DNA of 64,000 nucleotides, taken from positions 62,001 to 126,000 of the forward strand of contig JANQOZ010000090.1 of the NCBI GenBank assembly GCA_028285525.1, read 5' to 3'. Shown here piece by piece: positions 18,038-27,918 of the stretch. This stretch comes from Lysobacterales bacterium. GTDB lineage: Bacteria; Pseudomonadota; Gammaproteobacteria; Xanthomonadales; SZUA-38. Each line of letters opens with the position of its first letter. The first letter of the stretch is position 1. The notes below the pieces were generated by a model. The model ran no database searches and was not told the origin of the DNA. It saw only the letters and a list, made by a program, of their open reading frames with translations. A program made the position numbers and the translations under genes.

Positions 18038-21000
18038 GCCCTTTTTCGCCGTCTAAGGGAAGCACCAGTCAGATTACGCGCGCTCAGAAGATCCTCTAAT
18101 GCCGCCTTCACGGCCGGATAGGACCGTTCGGTCACTAGCTCTGCCAAACGATCGGCCGCCAACTTCCGCTTGTGCCATTTTTCTTGTTCATCCTGATACC
18201 AGAATTCCTCTTCGAGTCCATGTGCGATGGCCAGGCTGCGGTCATCCCGGCACTTGGGTGTCACGCGCTCGGGCCACAGGTGCATGGCGAGATGGGCCCA
18301 GTCATAATCGCCCTTGACGAGCTTGTCCCAGACTTTCTTGCACTCCTTCTGCCAGGCCTTGTTCTGGGGCACGAGCCGCCAGAGCGGAGCGAAGTTGATG
18401 ATGACGCCGTCGTTGAGGTTGGGATTCCACAAGGGGGCGACGCGCTTTACCTCGGTCAAAAATGCTAGGAGTTCGCCTACGAAGGTTTCCTGGGCATTGA
18501 TTTCTTTGCTACGTTTGATCGACGGGTTGGGCCCGGCCTTCTGTCGCAGGGTATTCAGCTTTCGTTCTTCATGGTCGATTTTGGGCGTTACGTAGTCGTT
18601 TGCGACCCGAAAAAAGGTGTCGCGCGTGAGGCGGTGGTAGTAGCACCATACGGAGTATGAGGCCGAGGGGGTGGCGAGTTGCCAATACACCGGAGCTTTA
18701 CGGCGTGACTTTGAGTAGGCCCGAATGTGGTCGAGGAAGTAGCCACTCTTCAGATACGACCGAAAGTCTCCTTTGGGTAGGTCCGCTTCGAGACCCACCA
18801 TTGACGAGCCTGAGTCGAATGCCCGACGCTGGAGTTCGGCAACTAGGTCATCCGCGTGTCCGACATCGTCGACCCATATGCTATCGCCATTCCCCACACC
18901 TTCTGAGGCGCTTCGTACTGTCTGCACCGCTGCACCTGAGAGGGGTGGCGCTTCAAATAGGTCGTTACTTGCGCGCTCCGCGGTGCTCCCTCGCCATCGA
19001 CCCATCACCAGGCCGACCCCCATAGAAAAGCAGAGCTTTGCAAGACGCTCACTGACATCTGAGGCCGCCACACCAAGTTGGGCGCGAGTCGAGCACACCC
19101 ACTCGGGAGAAACTTCATACCGGTGCGAGATCGCTTCGACCCCAGCATGCAGGTAGTGAGAGAGCTTCATCTCAAAGCGGTTCACATTGCCTTCATCCAG
19201 CAACTCTGGGGACGCATCGAGCGGTAGGGCAACCAACAAGTTAATTGCAGCGGCTAGTTCAGAGGAAACTGGGTCAGGCGACTCGCTAGGAAGGGGCCAC
19301 CCGCTATCCCCATATGACTCAGCGAAATCTGCGTCTGACATCTCAAGCAACTGAGCAATCCGAGTCTCCGAACTGCGGACAATCTCGTAGCCCCTCGACA
19401 GTGCGGCGAATGCGCGGGCCTCCCAGTCCTCTACAAAGTCTGGAAAAGATGGCGCCCGAAGCGACGGGGGATAGAAAAGCGGGTGAGCCTCGTCATCACT
19501 GGTTCCCGTGAGAATCGCGACCAGCTCAGCGAGAGCTGAGTCAAAGAACAACCGGTCGGGCTCGGTGATCTCGACGTCCGGCAAGAACTCTAGGTAACGA
19601 GGCTCTAAGTTTCTAGCTGCAGAGCCCTTGACCGAGTAGTCCCCACCGCCGACCATTGCCTCGAGTGCATATGTTGCCGCAAAGCTGTTCGCCAGCATGA
19701 CGACAAACGATGCATCCCGGGGGTCCTTAGCGACCAACGCTGGTCCACCTTGGCTGAAGCATACACCATCATTCAACACACGCGCGGAAAGGTTCGACGT
19801 CGTTCGATAAGTGTAAGTCGCTCCGCGCATGCCGTACAGATTTCGATTCTTGGTGCGTAGCAGGCTCGGTTTGTGAATCCAGTCGATAACAAGATGTGTA
19901 TTGGGCCGATACCGCGAAAACTCGCCGCCCTTCGCAAGTGGTCTCCAGTAGGACCGGTCGTCTGCCACGAGCGGAATCTCCCAGAATGTACGATAGAAGC
20001 GGAAGTCATCCCCGGTGCAAATTCCGCCACGCCCCCAGAATGCTGTATGGCCAGTCGACTTCTTGGAAAGCCGGGCTACCCATGTTGGAGAGCAACTGTG
20101 CAAGATGCGGCGCGCTGGCAGACCGTCGAACGAGCTCATCTTCCGAATATATGAATTCGAGCTGGATACGCCACGCCGTACTTTTCCGGCTTCAAAGAGA
20201 AGCGCATCCGCCTTGTTCGTCTCACCCAAAAGATTCACGAAAATTGCTGAGTCCAGGCGGGCTCGCGTGGTCACTATTGCGGCTGTTTCCACAACCGCAT
20301 CGAGCACTCCGTATCCAAGGTCAGCCGCTGTGGTTAGCGTAGCTAGGCGCCCCAAAAACAGGTCTCCCCGCCAATCGTCGAGGAACTCATTTGAGAAACC
20401 AAGGCGGTTGGAAATCACACCGACGAATCCGGCGGTTTCGGCGATCATAGTCATTCGACGTTGAAAGGCCGCAATAATGTCGCGAGCAGACTCCGGGATT
20501 TCCGCATATAGGTATTCTCTCGTTGAAGTCGAGACTTGGCCGAAGGGCGGGTTCATTAAAACCACGTCAAAGCGCTTCCGCATCAGCTCGATAAACGCCA
20601 CGCCCTGAGTTGCGTCACCCGCAAAGAGCTGCCGCCGTACCCCGGTCGCACCCTCTGCTGACTCGGCGAATCGTCCAAGGGCTTCGATGATCTTTTCGTC
20701 TGCCGTGTCCCAGAAGACCTGATTCTCAGCCTGCCCATCGAACAGGGTGCCCTGTCGGGTGGACTCTGCTGTCTCGTCCACCGTCCTAGCAATGGACTCC
20801 TCAATCTTGAGGAGCGAACCCAGCTCTCCAGCGAGATACGTCTCCTCAACCATTTTCTTGAAGAGATCACCCAGAACCGCCGGCTTTAGGCTAGTCGCAA
20901 ACTCTTCCACCAGATCGGCATCGCCCGGCATGGGCTCGGCCACCACGATGTTGGTCTTGGTGATGGGTGGCCGCTGGGCGCGGTCCGCCTCGAATTGGTT

Positions 21001-22203
21001 GAAGGCCCGCTGGGCGCGCATCCACAGGGCCAGGGCCGCGATCTGGGCCGCACGGGGGTCGATGTCCACGCCGTGCAGGTTGTGCCGCAAGATGAGCTCA
21101 GGCATAGCACGGCGCAGGCTGACGAGGCTTTCGTAGTCCTCCCGAAGCTGGTTGTCCGTTTCGGTAAAGGCAGCGCCTCCCGCATCGGCCCATGCCTCTT
21201 CGTAGATCACAATGAGCAAGTCGAAGGTGTAGAGTAGGAAGTGCCCCGAGCCACAGGCCGGGTCGAGGATGCGCATGTCCCGCGGGTCTTTCTTGGCGCG
21301 GAAGGCCACATGTACCGTTTGTTGGAGCAGGTCTTCCTGGCTGAACTCGCTGTCGTTGGTGGCGGACTCGGGCGCCGACTCACCCTTGGTCAGAAAGACC
21401 TCGTTCGGTCGGCGCACCAGATAGTCAAGTTGGGCGAGCTGAGTGTCGCCCTGCATCATCTCGTACCAGGTACGGCCCAGAGTGTTGTCGGTCAGAAACT
21501 GAACCACATAGCGCGGTGTAAAAAACTGGTTTCTGACGGCGAGCTCACGGCTGTTGCGCGGTGCCTGGCTCTCGGCCCGCATCTTCGTGCGCTCTTCATC
21601 GCCATTGAAGTATTGGTAAACCCAGCCGATCGTCTCGTCTTCTGCCCATACGCTGGTGAGCTCGGGTGCGTTCAAGATGCCCAGCAGCTCGAGCAGCGTC
21701 TGCCGGTCGGGCCAGAGTTGGCTAAAGACATCGCGCCTATCAAAGAGGACTTTGACCTCTTGGCCAATCTCATCGAAGAGGGTCTCGATATAGAGGCGGT
21801 AGCCCTTGTCTTCGAGTGTTGCGAGGCCTGGCGCTAGGGCCGTGAATTCCTTGAAACCGTTCGACTCCTCCCCCTTTGAAACACACTCCTGCACAAGCTT
21901 TCTCGCCTCGAGCATTTTCAGCGCCACGAAGCGGTTGAGCGTGGTGAACGCGGCTTCGCGAAGGTATGCATCAACCGCTTCTTTGGCCCTTATACCTGTT
22001 GATCGCTTGTGGGCAACAGCAGCAACGAGCTTTGACCGGATGACTGTCTGCCGGTCGGAAAGATGGTCGCCTGGAGAATCCGCAATTGTTCCATCCAACA
22101 GGACGTCGTAGGTACCCTCGAGTTGTTCTCGATACTTCTGTTCAAGTAACGTGCGCGCAGCCTGTGTCGCACGATTGATGTGGTTACGGGTTTCTTTATC
22201 CAT
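18034..22203 (-). CDS. pglX: BREX adenine-specific DNA methyltransferase PglX
   Basis: PglX (BrxX) methylates host DNA at the BREX site and is needed for self/non-self discrimination. The 1389-residue product carries the SAM-binding motif ILDPACGSGHFLLYTFD at about residue 315 and the N6-adenine catalytic motif NPPF (VVLMNPPFGQ) at about residue 550. The second half (about 700-1150) holds the target-recognition region. It is longer than the E. coli BREX homologue (about 1225 residues as I recall). The C-terminal ~200 residues (PSASYSVWCYYHRLTRDTFF onward, then NDGVIINFAPLWRLVPQNKA) are typical of PglX. The gene is intact and 12 bp downstream of brxC. Confidence 0.96.
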   Translation of the reverse strand: MDKETRNHINRATQAARTLLEQKYREQLEGTYDVLLDGTIADSPGDHLSDRQTVIRSKLVAAVAHKRSTGIRAKEAVDAYLREAAFTTLNRFVALKMLEARKLVQECVSKGEESNGFKEFTALAPGLATLEDKGYRLYIETLFDEIGQEVKVLFDRRDVFSQLWPDRQTLLELLGILNAPELTSVWAEDETIGWVYQYFNGDEERTKMRAESQAPRNSRELAVRNQFFTPRYVVQFLTDNTLGRTWYEMMQGDTQLAQLDYLVRRPNEVFLTKGESAPESATNDSEFSQEDLLQQTVHVAFRAKKDPRDMRILDPACGSGHFLLYTFDLLIVIYEEAWADAGGAAFTETDNQLREDYESLVSLRRAMPELILRHNLHGVDIDPRAAQIAALALWMRAQRAFNQFEADRAQRPPITKTNIVVAEPMPGDADLVEEFATSLKPAVLGDLFKKMVEETYLAGELGSLLKIEESIARTVDETAESTRQGTLFDGQAENQVFWDTADEKIIEALGRFAESAEGATGVRRQLFAGDATQGVAFIELMRKRFDVVLMNPPFGQVSTSTREYLYAEIPESARDIIAAFQRRMTMIAETAGFVGVISNRLGFSNEFLDDWRGDLFLGRLATLTTAADLGYGVLDAVVETAAIVTTRARLDSAIFVNLLGETNKADALLFEAGKVRRGVSSSNSYIRKMSSFDGLPARRILHSCSPTWVARLSKKSTGHTAFWGRGGICTGDDFRFYRTFWEIPLVADDRSYWRPLAKGGEFSRYRPNTHLVIDWIHKPSLLRTKNRNLYGMRGATYTYRTTSNLSARVLNDGVCFSQGGPALVAKDPRDASFVVMLANSFAATYALEAMVGGGDYSVKGSAARNLEPRYLEFLPDVEITEPDRLFFDSALAELVAILTGTSDDEAHPLFYPPSLRAPSFPDFVEDWEARAFAALSRGYEIVRSSETRIAQLLEMSDADFAESYGDSGWPLPSESPDPVSSELAAAINLLVALPLDASPELLDEGNVNRFEMKLSHYLHAGVEAISHRYEVSPEWVCSTRAQLGVAASDVSERLAKLCFSMGVGLVMGRWRGSTAERASNDLFEAPPLSGAAVQTVRSASEGVGNGDSIWVDDVGHADDLVAELQRRAFDSGSSMVGLEADLPKGDFRSYLKSGYFLDHIRAYSKSRRKAPVYWQLATPSASYSVWCYYHRLTRDTFFRVANDYVTPKIDHEERKLNTLRQKAGPNPSIKRSKEINAQETFVGELLAFLTEVKRVAPLWNPNLNDGVIINFAPLWRLVPQNKAWQKECKKVWDKLVKGDYDWAHLAMHLWPERVTPKCRDDRSLAIAHGLEEEFWYQDEQEKWHKRKLAADRLAELVTERSYPAVKAALEDLLSARNLTGASLRRRKRA

Positions 22204-22215
22204 TAATTGGCGCCG

Positions 22216-25200
22216 CTATTGAACCAGGATCTTCTTGCCCTGGCCGAGTAGCTTTTCGATTTGTTGCTGCATTTCCGCCAAGGCAGATTCCAATTGCTCT
22301 TGTGATTCAATTCGGTCGGAGAAATAGTCCGCAATATTGATGGTTACCAATTTGTTGCCTTCTATTAGCTCCAGCATGGACTGAATTGCCTCACGCAACA
22401 GCTGCGGGCACGCGCTTCGCTCTGATCGCAGGAATGGAATGGTCGTGCCGGAATTCTTTTTCATTTTCGCCCGCGTCTTCAATGGCCGGTCTATGATTTC
22501 TTTTTGATCCGCGCTCAACTCACCCCAGGCACTCTCGTTTTCCAGTTTCGCTAATGCCTCAGTGTAGGCCTCCAGGCAGTCGTCAAGTGCTTGATCGAAC
22601 CTATTCTGGTACTCGTCTTGTACTGCCTTTGTTGAATGATCGATGACAGCAAGCTCTTTGAAGAACGTCTCCTTTCGCAGCAGATCACTCAGCTTGGCCG
22701 CGTGGCTTGCGATGTGCTCTGGCAAGTCGGACTCTGTCTCCAAAAAAGACCATTTCTGCTCCAAAGTGACTTTTGCTTGTTTGATTTTGGCCAATGCGTG
22801 GTCGGTCAGCGCTGACTTCAGCTCCGCGGCTCGCTTGATCGCCTCCTTGATATCTCTATAAGCCGCATTGAATATGTTAATGGCATCGTCTTCATTTCCC
22901 CCGCGAATGGCGCGAACCTGGTTTATGGCTTCCTGCAACACGCCAGCACCCGGAAGGCCGTCGGTGAGCAGCAATGTTCGAGCTTCGTGGATGTCCTCCT
23001 CGGAGCCGCCAACCTCCTTCCTGATCGCCTGGGCGACGGCGCTTGCCTGAAGCTCGGGCAGGCTCCTGCCAAAGACACTTCTGAAACCCTCCTCGGCTTT
23101 GAGCCAGTCCGATATTTCCGTCCCGGAAACCCGCTTGGTGAACGAACAGGCCTTGAATCGGTTATTACTGCTGAACGCAGCTCGGGCACCGGTGGAGAGC
23201 GCGTCCTCTATGACCGTACCTTTGTCCGTTGCCTTGATCTTGCCGGCCCGGACCAGGCTGACTACGAAAAGCCTAACCACATCGAGGTTCCAACCAAAGG
23301 GCTCCTTGTTGAATTCGTCGATCAGGTACTTGCCGGAAGCGATTTCACCGTAACTGGTTTTGTTTTCTATGCGGTCCAGTACTTCCTTGAGCGGACCTGC
23401 ATCCGCGTTTATCACTGGGTTGCCGTTCTCGTCACGAATCAACCCAATCGCGGTTATGAGCTTGCTCACGCCCCGTAAATTTTCGCTTGTCATGAGCGAG
23501 TCCAGGTCGCTCTGAGTCACTTTGGCCGCACCCTCGGAAAACCGATTGAACACATCGGGCAATACGGCAGCGAGGATTGAAGAAGCTGCTCTTTCCACCG
23601 AATCCACCGACCCGCCCGGGCTGCGATCATTGCCGCGGAAGTAAACTGACCCGCTGAGCATGGCATCCTTAAGTAGGCGTCTTAACTCACCCTGGTGCCT
23701 GCTTTGGCGATGCCGCTCTTCAGCGACTAGATTTGTCTCGTCAGCAGTCCGGGCTCCGCGCTCTTTTCGCGAAAGGATTTCTTTTGATCGGTGCAGTTCC
23801 GAAGTTTCTCTCTCAATGGTGTCATCAATCGCAACGACCCAGAAAACTTCTTCTCGGTCCGTCTGGCTGCGGGAACGCGCTTCAGTCGCCCGCTCGGCAA
23901 AATCCTCGCCAGCGTCTGCAAACGTGACATGAAACTGGATGTCCTGCTCGGACAGGATCCGGCCGTTGAATATCAGACCCGCCTTGAACGTCTTGGCGCT
24001 TTGGAGATTGTGTGTTGGGACCGGCTCCCAGAGACGCGCCACCGTGGCGGAATGCAGCCGGTTAATGTCACCAGGACTCGCCTGAATGCTGGCCCGGTTG
24101 GAATCCCAGTCATCTTCCGCAGGAGTGGGAATTCGGTACTGGCCTTCGTGCAATCGAACCTTATGTGCGCTGGCGAGTTGATCAAGCGCCAGCTTGACCT
24201 CGCTCAGCACAGAATCACCGGACACAGAATCATGCAGAGTAGCCGCGATATTCTCTGGCGTGCGGTGAATATTCTGAACGTACTGCAGTAGACAGATAGC
24301 CTTGGCCACAGGTTGAGCGAACGTGTGATCAACCTCCGCTTCGATGGCGGTGATCTTGCCTCGTATTTCGCTTGGAATGTTGCCAGCAATCAGATCATAG
24401 ATCTGATCGATCCTCGCCAGCTTTCCAACGGACTGGTTGGCCAATCCGACGGCCTCGTGGATCAGCAGTTGCTGGGCCAGTTTGATGATGGTGCGGTTGG
24501 CACCGCCCACATGCTTGCTCGCCCCGCCCTGGGTTCTCAGCCCTGATACGACCTCGATGATCAGGTCGATCTGGTAGGGCAGCAGCGGATACAGATCCAT
24601 GAAATGATCGGTGCCGAGCTCAGGCAGCATGATATCCGCCGAGAGCTTGGTATTGGCGATCAGTCGACCGCTGTGATCTGTGAAAAGCTTACGCAGCACT
24701 TTTTCTGCGTCTGCATTCTTGGAAAGCACTCGCCGGCTGGTGACTTCCGAGATGTCAGAAGGCTCGAGATGCACCTGGATGGGAAAACGATCCATCAGCC
24801 GAGCCAGCTCAACGCGTTTGTCGTCCAGCCCGCTCACCAGTTCAGTCAGTTTCTCCTGGGAGGTCACTACCAGCCAGGATTTGCCCCTAGAAATTCGCCC
24901 AAGACATTGAACCACGCCCTGAAGATCCAGCATTTTCTGCACGTCTCGCGCCACGAACTGGCCCACCTCGTCCACAACGAAGACCAGGTTGATGCCTTCT
25001 CGGCGCCGGGCCATCAGCTCCTTGCAGCGCTCGGCCAGCTTCCCCGCTGTTATATCCGCCTTGTCTTTGGCAGCCTGCACCCAGCTTCCCGGCTCAGGGT
25101 AGGTTTGTGGATCAATCTGGTGCATCACACCACTGGCCTGCATTAGCGCAAATGAGATCTTGTTCTTGCCCTTGTCCCAAGGCTGGCTAAACCGGTCTTC

Positions 25201-25758
25201 ATAGACTTCCTTGAATCGATCCAGTTTGTCCAACTCCTCCAGGCTGATTTCCAGTTCGGCTAGATCGAGATCTTCTGCATACCTGAGATGCTTTAGAAAA
25301 AGCTTGTACATGATCTCGGTAATGCTCTGGTTTCCACTCTTGATACCGCGATCGGTGGACAGGTCAAAAATCACTGCATCGGTGGGGATGTGTTCGGTGA
25401 TCTGCGCGAGGTTGACCTTCGCCTTGTTGTTGTCGATACGCGCACTCAAAAGTTCCGCTGCGGAATCACCAAGCACGGTTCTGTTTTGCAGCGCCAAGCC
25501 AAGCATTTTTGCGAAACTCGACTTGCCGGAACCAAAGAAACCGGAAATCCAAATTCCTATTCCTTCGTGCGCGTTGTTCTTGGTGTCCCAGTACTTCCTG
25601 AAGATCTCATCGTAAAACCCGCCGATCGCATCGGTCGTGATGTACTCGGAGATTTCATCATGGACAATCTGTTCATCGGCCTGGTCGACCTTTATCACCT
25701 CTTCAATGGGGCGATCGATGTCGAGTGCAAACAGCTCCCGTATTTTCTTGTCTGCCAT
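22216..25758 (-). CDS. brxC: BREX ATPase BrxC
   Basis: BrxC is the large P-loop ATPase of BREX. The 1180-residue product has a Walker A GFFGSGKS at residues 73-80 (Lys79) and a Walker B-like NLVFVVDEVGQFV near residue 268. The conserved FPIQVHLEPSDISEVTSRRV follows. The N-terminus (MADKKIRELFALDIDRPIEE) is family-typical, and a long coiled-coil C-terminus from about residue 1000 ends in MQQQIEKLLGQGKKILVQ. It lies between brxB (10 bp) and pglX (12 bp) in the same operon. It probably organises the BREX complex on DNA, since BrxC is ORC-like in some analyses. Confidence 0.95.
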   Translation of the reverse strand: MADKKIRELFALDIDRPIEEVIKVDQADEQIVHDEISEYITTDAIGGFYDEIFRKYWDTKNNAHEGIGIWISGFFGSGKSSFAKMLGLALQNRTVLGDSAAELLSARIDNNKAKVNLAQITEHIPTDAVIFDLSTDRGIKSGNQSITEIMYKLFLKHLRYAEDLDLAELEISLEELDKLDRFKEVYEDRFSQPWDKGKNKISFALMQASGVMHQIDPQTYPEPGSWVQAAKDKADITAGKLAERCKELMARRREGINLVFVVDEVGQFVARDVQKMLDLQGVVQCLGRISRGKSWLVVTSQEKLTELVSGLDDKRVELARLMDRFPIQVHLEPSDISEVTSRRVLSKNADAEKVLRKLFTDHSGRLIANTKLSADIMLPELGTDHFMDLYPLLPYQIDLIIEVVSGLRTQGGASKHVGGANRTIIKLAQQLLIHEAVGLANQSVGKLARIDQIYDLIAGNIPSEIRGKITAIEAEVDHTFAQPVAKAICLLQYVQNIHRTPENIAATLHDSVSGDSVLSEVKLALDQLASAHKVRLHEGQYRIPTPAEDDWDSNRASIQASPGDINRLHSATVARLWEPVPTHNLQSAKTFKAGLIFNGRILSEQDIQFHVTFADAGEDFAERATEARSRSQTDREEVFWVVAIDDTIERETSELHRSKEILSRKERGARTADETNLVAEERHRQSRHQGELRRLLKDAMLSGSVYFRGNDRSPGGSVDSVERAASSILAAVLPDVFNRFSEGAAKVTQSDLDSLMTSENLRGVSKLITAIGLIRDENGNPVINADAGPLKEVLDRIENKTSYGEIASGKYLIDEFNKEPFGWNLDVVRLFVVSLVRAGKIKATDKGTVIEDALSTGARAAFSSNNRFKACSFTKRVSGTEISDWLKAEEGFRSVFGRSLPELQASAVAQAIRKEVGGSEEDIHEARTLLLTDGLPGAGVLQEAINQVRAIRGGNEDDAINIFNAAYRDIKEAIKRAAELKSALTDHALAKIKQAKVTLEQKWSFLETESDLPEHIASHAAKLSDLLRKETFFKELAVIDHSTKAVQDEYQNRFDQALDDCLEAYTEALAKLENESAWGELSADQKEIIDRPLKTRAKMKKNSGTTIPFLRSERSACPQLLREAIQSMLELIEGNKLVTINIADYFSDRIESQEQLESALAEMQQQIEKLLGQGKKILVQ

Positions 25759-25768
25759 GATCCTGTCC

Positions 25769-26347
25769 TTAGAAAATCTTTGGGCGGTAGTTGTGTTCAG
25801 CGTCCAGCACTCCCATGAAACGCAGTCCGGCGGCGCCGTCTAGATCGCCGGGGTAGAACAACACCGCAGGGACTTCTACTTTTCCTTTCAGCTGCTCGAG
25901 CAGTGAGGAAGTGCGATAAAAAGGGAAAAGTGCTCCTGCACGGGTTATAAAGACGATATCCACAGTGGGGTTGGAATCTTGTGGCAGCTGCTCTGCAACC
26001 AGGTCGTCTAGCGGCTGATACTCGGACAGCACCTTGTGGAAGGTATCCGCCATGGTATCGGTGCCCGTCATTTCCTCTGCCAGCTTGATCTCTTCAACAG
26101 TCATCCCCTCCCGCTCGAGTGCGGTGGCCAGGCATTTTGCCAACGAGACGACCATGACTCTTTTGCCAGCCTGCTCCAGCCGGGTCTGCAACATCGACAC
26201 CTCGCATCGGACTTCAAACTCGTCTTCCGGCGGATAGCGGAATATCGCATACGGCATGTTGTGATAGGCGCTGATCTTCGGGCGCGGGTCGGCTTCACCC
26301 AGAACAGGCTCAAGGGTCTGGGTGAGCCGGTTTTTCCAGTCACTCAT
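25769..26347 (-). CDS. brxB: BREX protein BrxB (DUF1788)
   Basis: BrxB is a small core BREX protein of unknown biochemical role. The 192-residue product fits the DUF1788 family. It has a predicted alpha/beta fold with the segments MPYAIFRYPPEDEFEVRCEV and FITRAGALFPFYRTSSLLEQ. It ends with PAVLFYPGDLDGAAGLRFMG, the signature region of the family. The start ATG overlaps the brxA stop by 4 bp. Confidence 0.92.
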   Translation of the reverse strand: MSDWKNRLTQTLEPVLGEADPRPKISAYHNMPYAIFRYPPEDEFEVRCEVSMLQTRLEQAGKRVMVVSLAKCLATALEREGMTVEEIKLAEEMTGTDTMADTFHKVLSEYQPLDDLVAEQLPQDSNPTVDIVFITRAGALFPFYRTSSLLEQLKGKVEVPAVLFYPGDLDGAAGLRFMGVLDAEHNYRPKIF

Positions 26348-27144
26348 GACGAGATCTCCTCGATGTACTCACTTATCGAGCCGCAGGGCAACGAAAGCTC
26401 TACAAGTGAGCCGGCGACTTCATAACGAAGCTTTCGGAATTGTTGCAGCCTGAAAAGCTCTCGTTCAACGTCATTTCGGCTCATCAGGAAGAGCCTCCAG
26501 TCCCTGGAAGCAACTACTTCCTGGGCACTTCCAACCAAATCGTGGATAGCATAAATTACATAAAGGAGGCTCTTTTCCGGCAGGTGGTAGGACCTGAATT
26601 CTCTGGCGACAGTGCCGTTTAGCAATCCGAAATCGCTAGCCATGCGTAGCAAATCCCGAGCCGCGCGTTTCGTGCCGTACTCGCTCAAACCTTTATCTCC
26701 GGCTGCGCGATCAGCCGTCACCTCTTGAACGAACGGTACGACGTCATCTGTTCTAAGACGAAAAGCACCCGCCTGATATTCCTGGTAGAGCCATTCAGTC
26801 GCAAATCGATAGTAAAGCTCATCAACCTGGCCGATGTGCCACAAAACACAAGGACGCCAGATATCGAAATTGACGGACTGCGCGAGTGCGACGATATTCG
26901 GCAGTGAGGGCTCCCGGCGCCACCGGCTGGATATCGTAGAGATGACCTCTTTAAGCCAGCTTTCGTTGTCGGCGGCTGGGATATTCTGCTCGCGCGCGTG
27001 TTCGAGGTTTTCATCGAAGGACCTGGTTGCATCCCATTCAATGAAGACACGGTGGGTTTCTTCAAGCAGGGCACCCTTCCGAATGAGCCGGGTGGACAGT
27101 TTTCGCTTCACTGCAAAAGGATTTGGTTCGGCCAATTCAATCAT
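26344..27144 (-). CDS. brxA: BREX protein BrxA (DUF1819)
   Basis: BrxA is a helical core BREX protein with winged-helix features; some members bind DNA. I chose the ATG at 27144 (MIELAEPNPFAVKRKLSTRL) because it overlaps the stop of the preceding gene in an ATGATTGA junction and gives 266 residues. The longer frame from 27225 would overlap that gene by 89 bp. Family-like segments are RKGALLEETHRVFIEWD, KRAARDLLRMASDFGLL and DVERELFRLQQFRKLRYEVA near the C-terminus. It is coupled to brxB by a 4-bp overlap. Confidence 0.87.
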   Translation of the reverse strand: MIELAEPNPFAVKRKLSTRLIRKGALLEETHRVFIEWDATRSFDENLEHAREQNIPAADNESWLKEVISTISSRWRREPSLPNIVALAQSVNFDIWRPCVLWHIGQVDELYYRFATEWLYQEYQAGAFRLRTDDVVPFVQEVTADRAAGDKGLSEYGTKRAARDLLRMASDFGLLNGTVAREFRSYHLPEKSLLYVIYAIHDLVGSAQEVVASRDWRLFLMSRNDVERELFRLQQFRKLRYEVAGSLVELSLPCGSISEYIEEISS

Positions 27145-27691
27145 CCATCCTACCGTAGGGAATAGCCGGTTTGCCGACTTCACTATGTGCAAAACCTGCG
27201 GCCAGCAAGGCAATAGTGTGGTCATTCAACGCCTGTACGCCCGGGATGGATACGGAACGGGCATCGGCACCGCAGCGCATAGTACGGACCTCAGATTCTT
27301 GATCAACGTTGATTAGGCCTCTCCCCTTGAGTTCATCCATCAAGTCGGCATCCAGATGCTGGAGTACCTTGAAGAATGGGTCCCATCCTTCCTTGTCATC
27401 TATCCAATCTGACCAATGAGCATCAAACTGATCTTCTAGGTCTGCGGGTAGATTCCAAAGCGTGATACAACCAGGCACTGCAGGGAATCGTTCCTTGCTT
27501 CGAGCCCGAGCGACTTCAAAAACCAGGCGGGCTTGGGCGAAGTGCGATGTGTTATGAAACCCTCGACTCAAAAGCAGGTTGCCTTTCCTGCCCAGAACGC
27601 CATCGGTATTCCACCAACGAGCGCCGTCCATTTCGCCGTAACGGGCAACGACCAGCCTAAGTTTCAGCAGCTTCTTGAAGTCGATTCCCAT
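27137..27691 (-). CDS. brxE: BrxE-like BREX accessory protein
   Basis: This gene heads the BREX operon. The product is 184 residues from the ATG at 27691; an upstream TTG at 27694 would add one residue. The N-terminus reads GIDFKKLLKLRLVVARYGEM then DGARWWNTDGVLGRKGNLLL, and a central part has ITLWNLPADLEDQFDAHWSD. These features and its position directly before brxA fit the BrxE family, described for type-6 BREX. The identification is from memory of family features, not a search. No catalytic motif is evident. The 227-bp gap upstream (27692-27918) should hold the operon promoter; a short AAAGAG ribosome site is visible. Confidence 0.6.
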   Translation of the reverse strand: MGIDFKKLLKLRLVVARYGEMDGARWWNTDGVLGRKGNLLLSRGFHNTSHFAQARLVFEVARARSKERFPAVPGCITLWNLPADLEDQFDAHWSDWIDDKEGWDPFFKVLQHLDADLMDELKGRGLINVDQESEVRTMRCGADARSVSIPGVQALNDHTIALLAAGFAHSEVGKPAIPYGRMDD

Positions 27692-27918
27692 CAAATATCT
27701 CTTTTTTGTAATTGAGCAGGCGCTTGACGCGGAACTGTAGTCTGCCCCGTGAAGATTTAGAACCTTCGCTCTAAAGCCATACGATTATCGGCGTCAAAGT
27801 CTCGAACGGTTGGTTTGGGTTCACAACGGTCAAACAATGACCCATTTGCCGGGAAATGCCTATCCGTGGAGTACACACATTCGAGTATGCCTGCGTAAGA
27901 GTTGCTCCAGTCTTCTGG

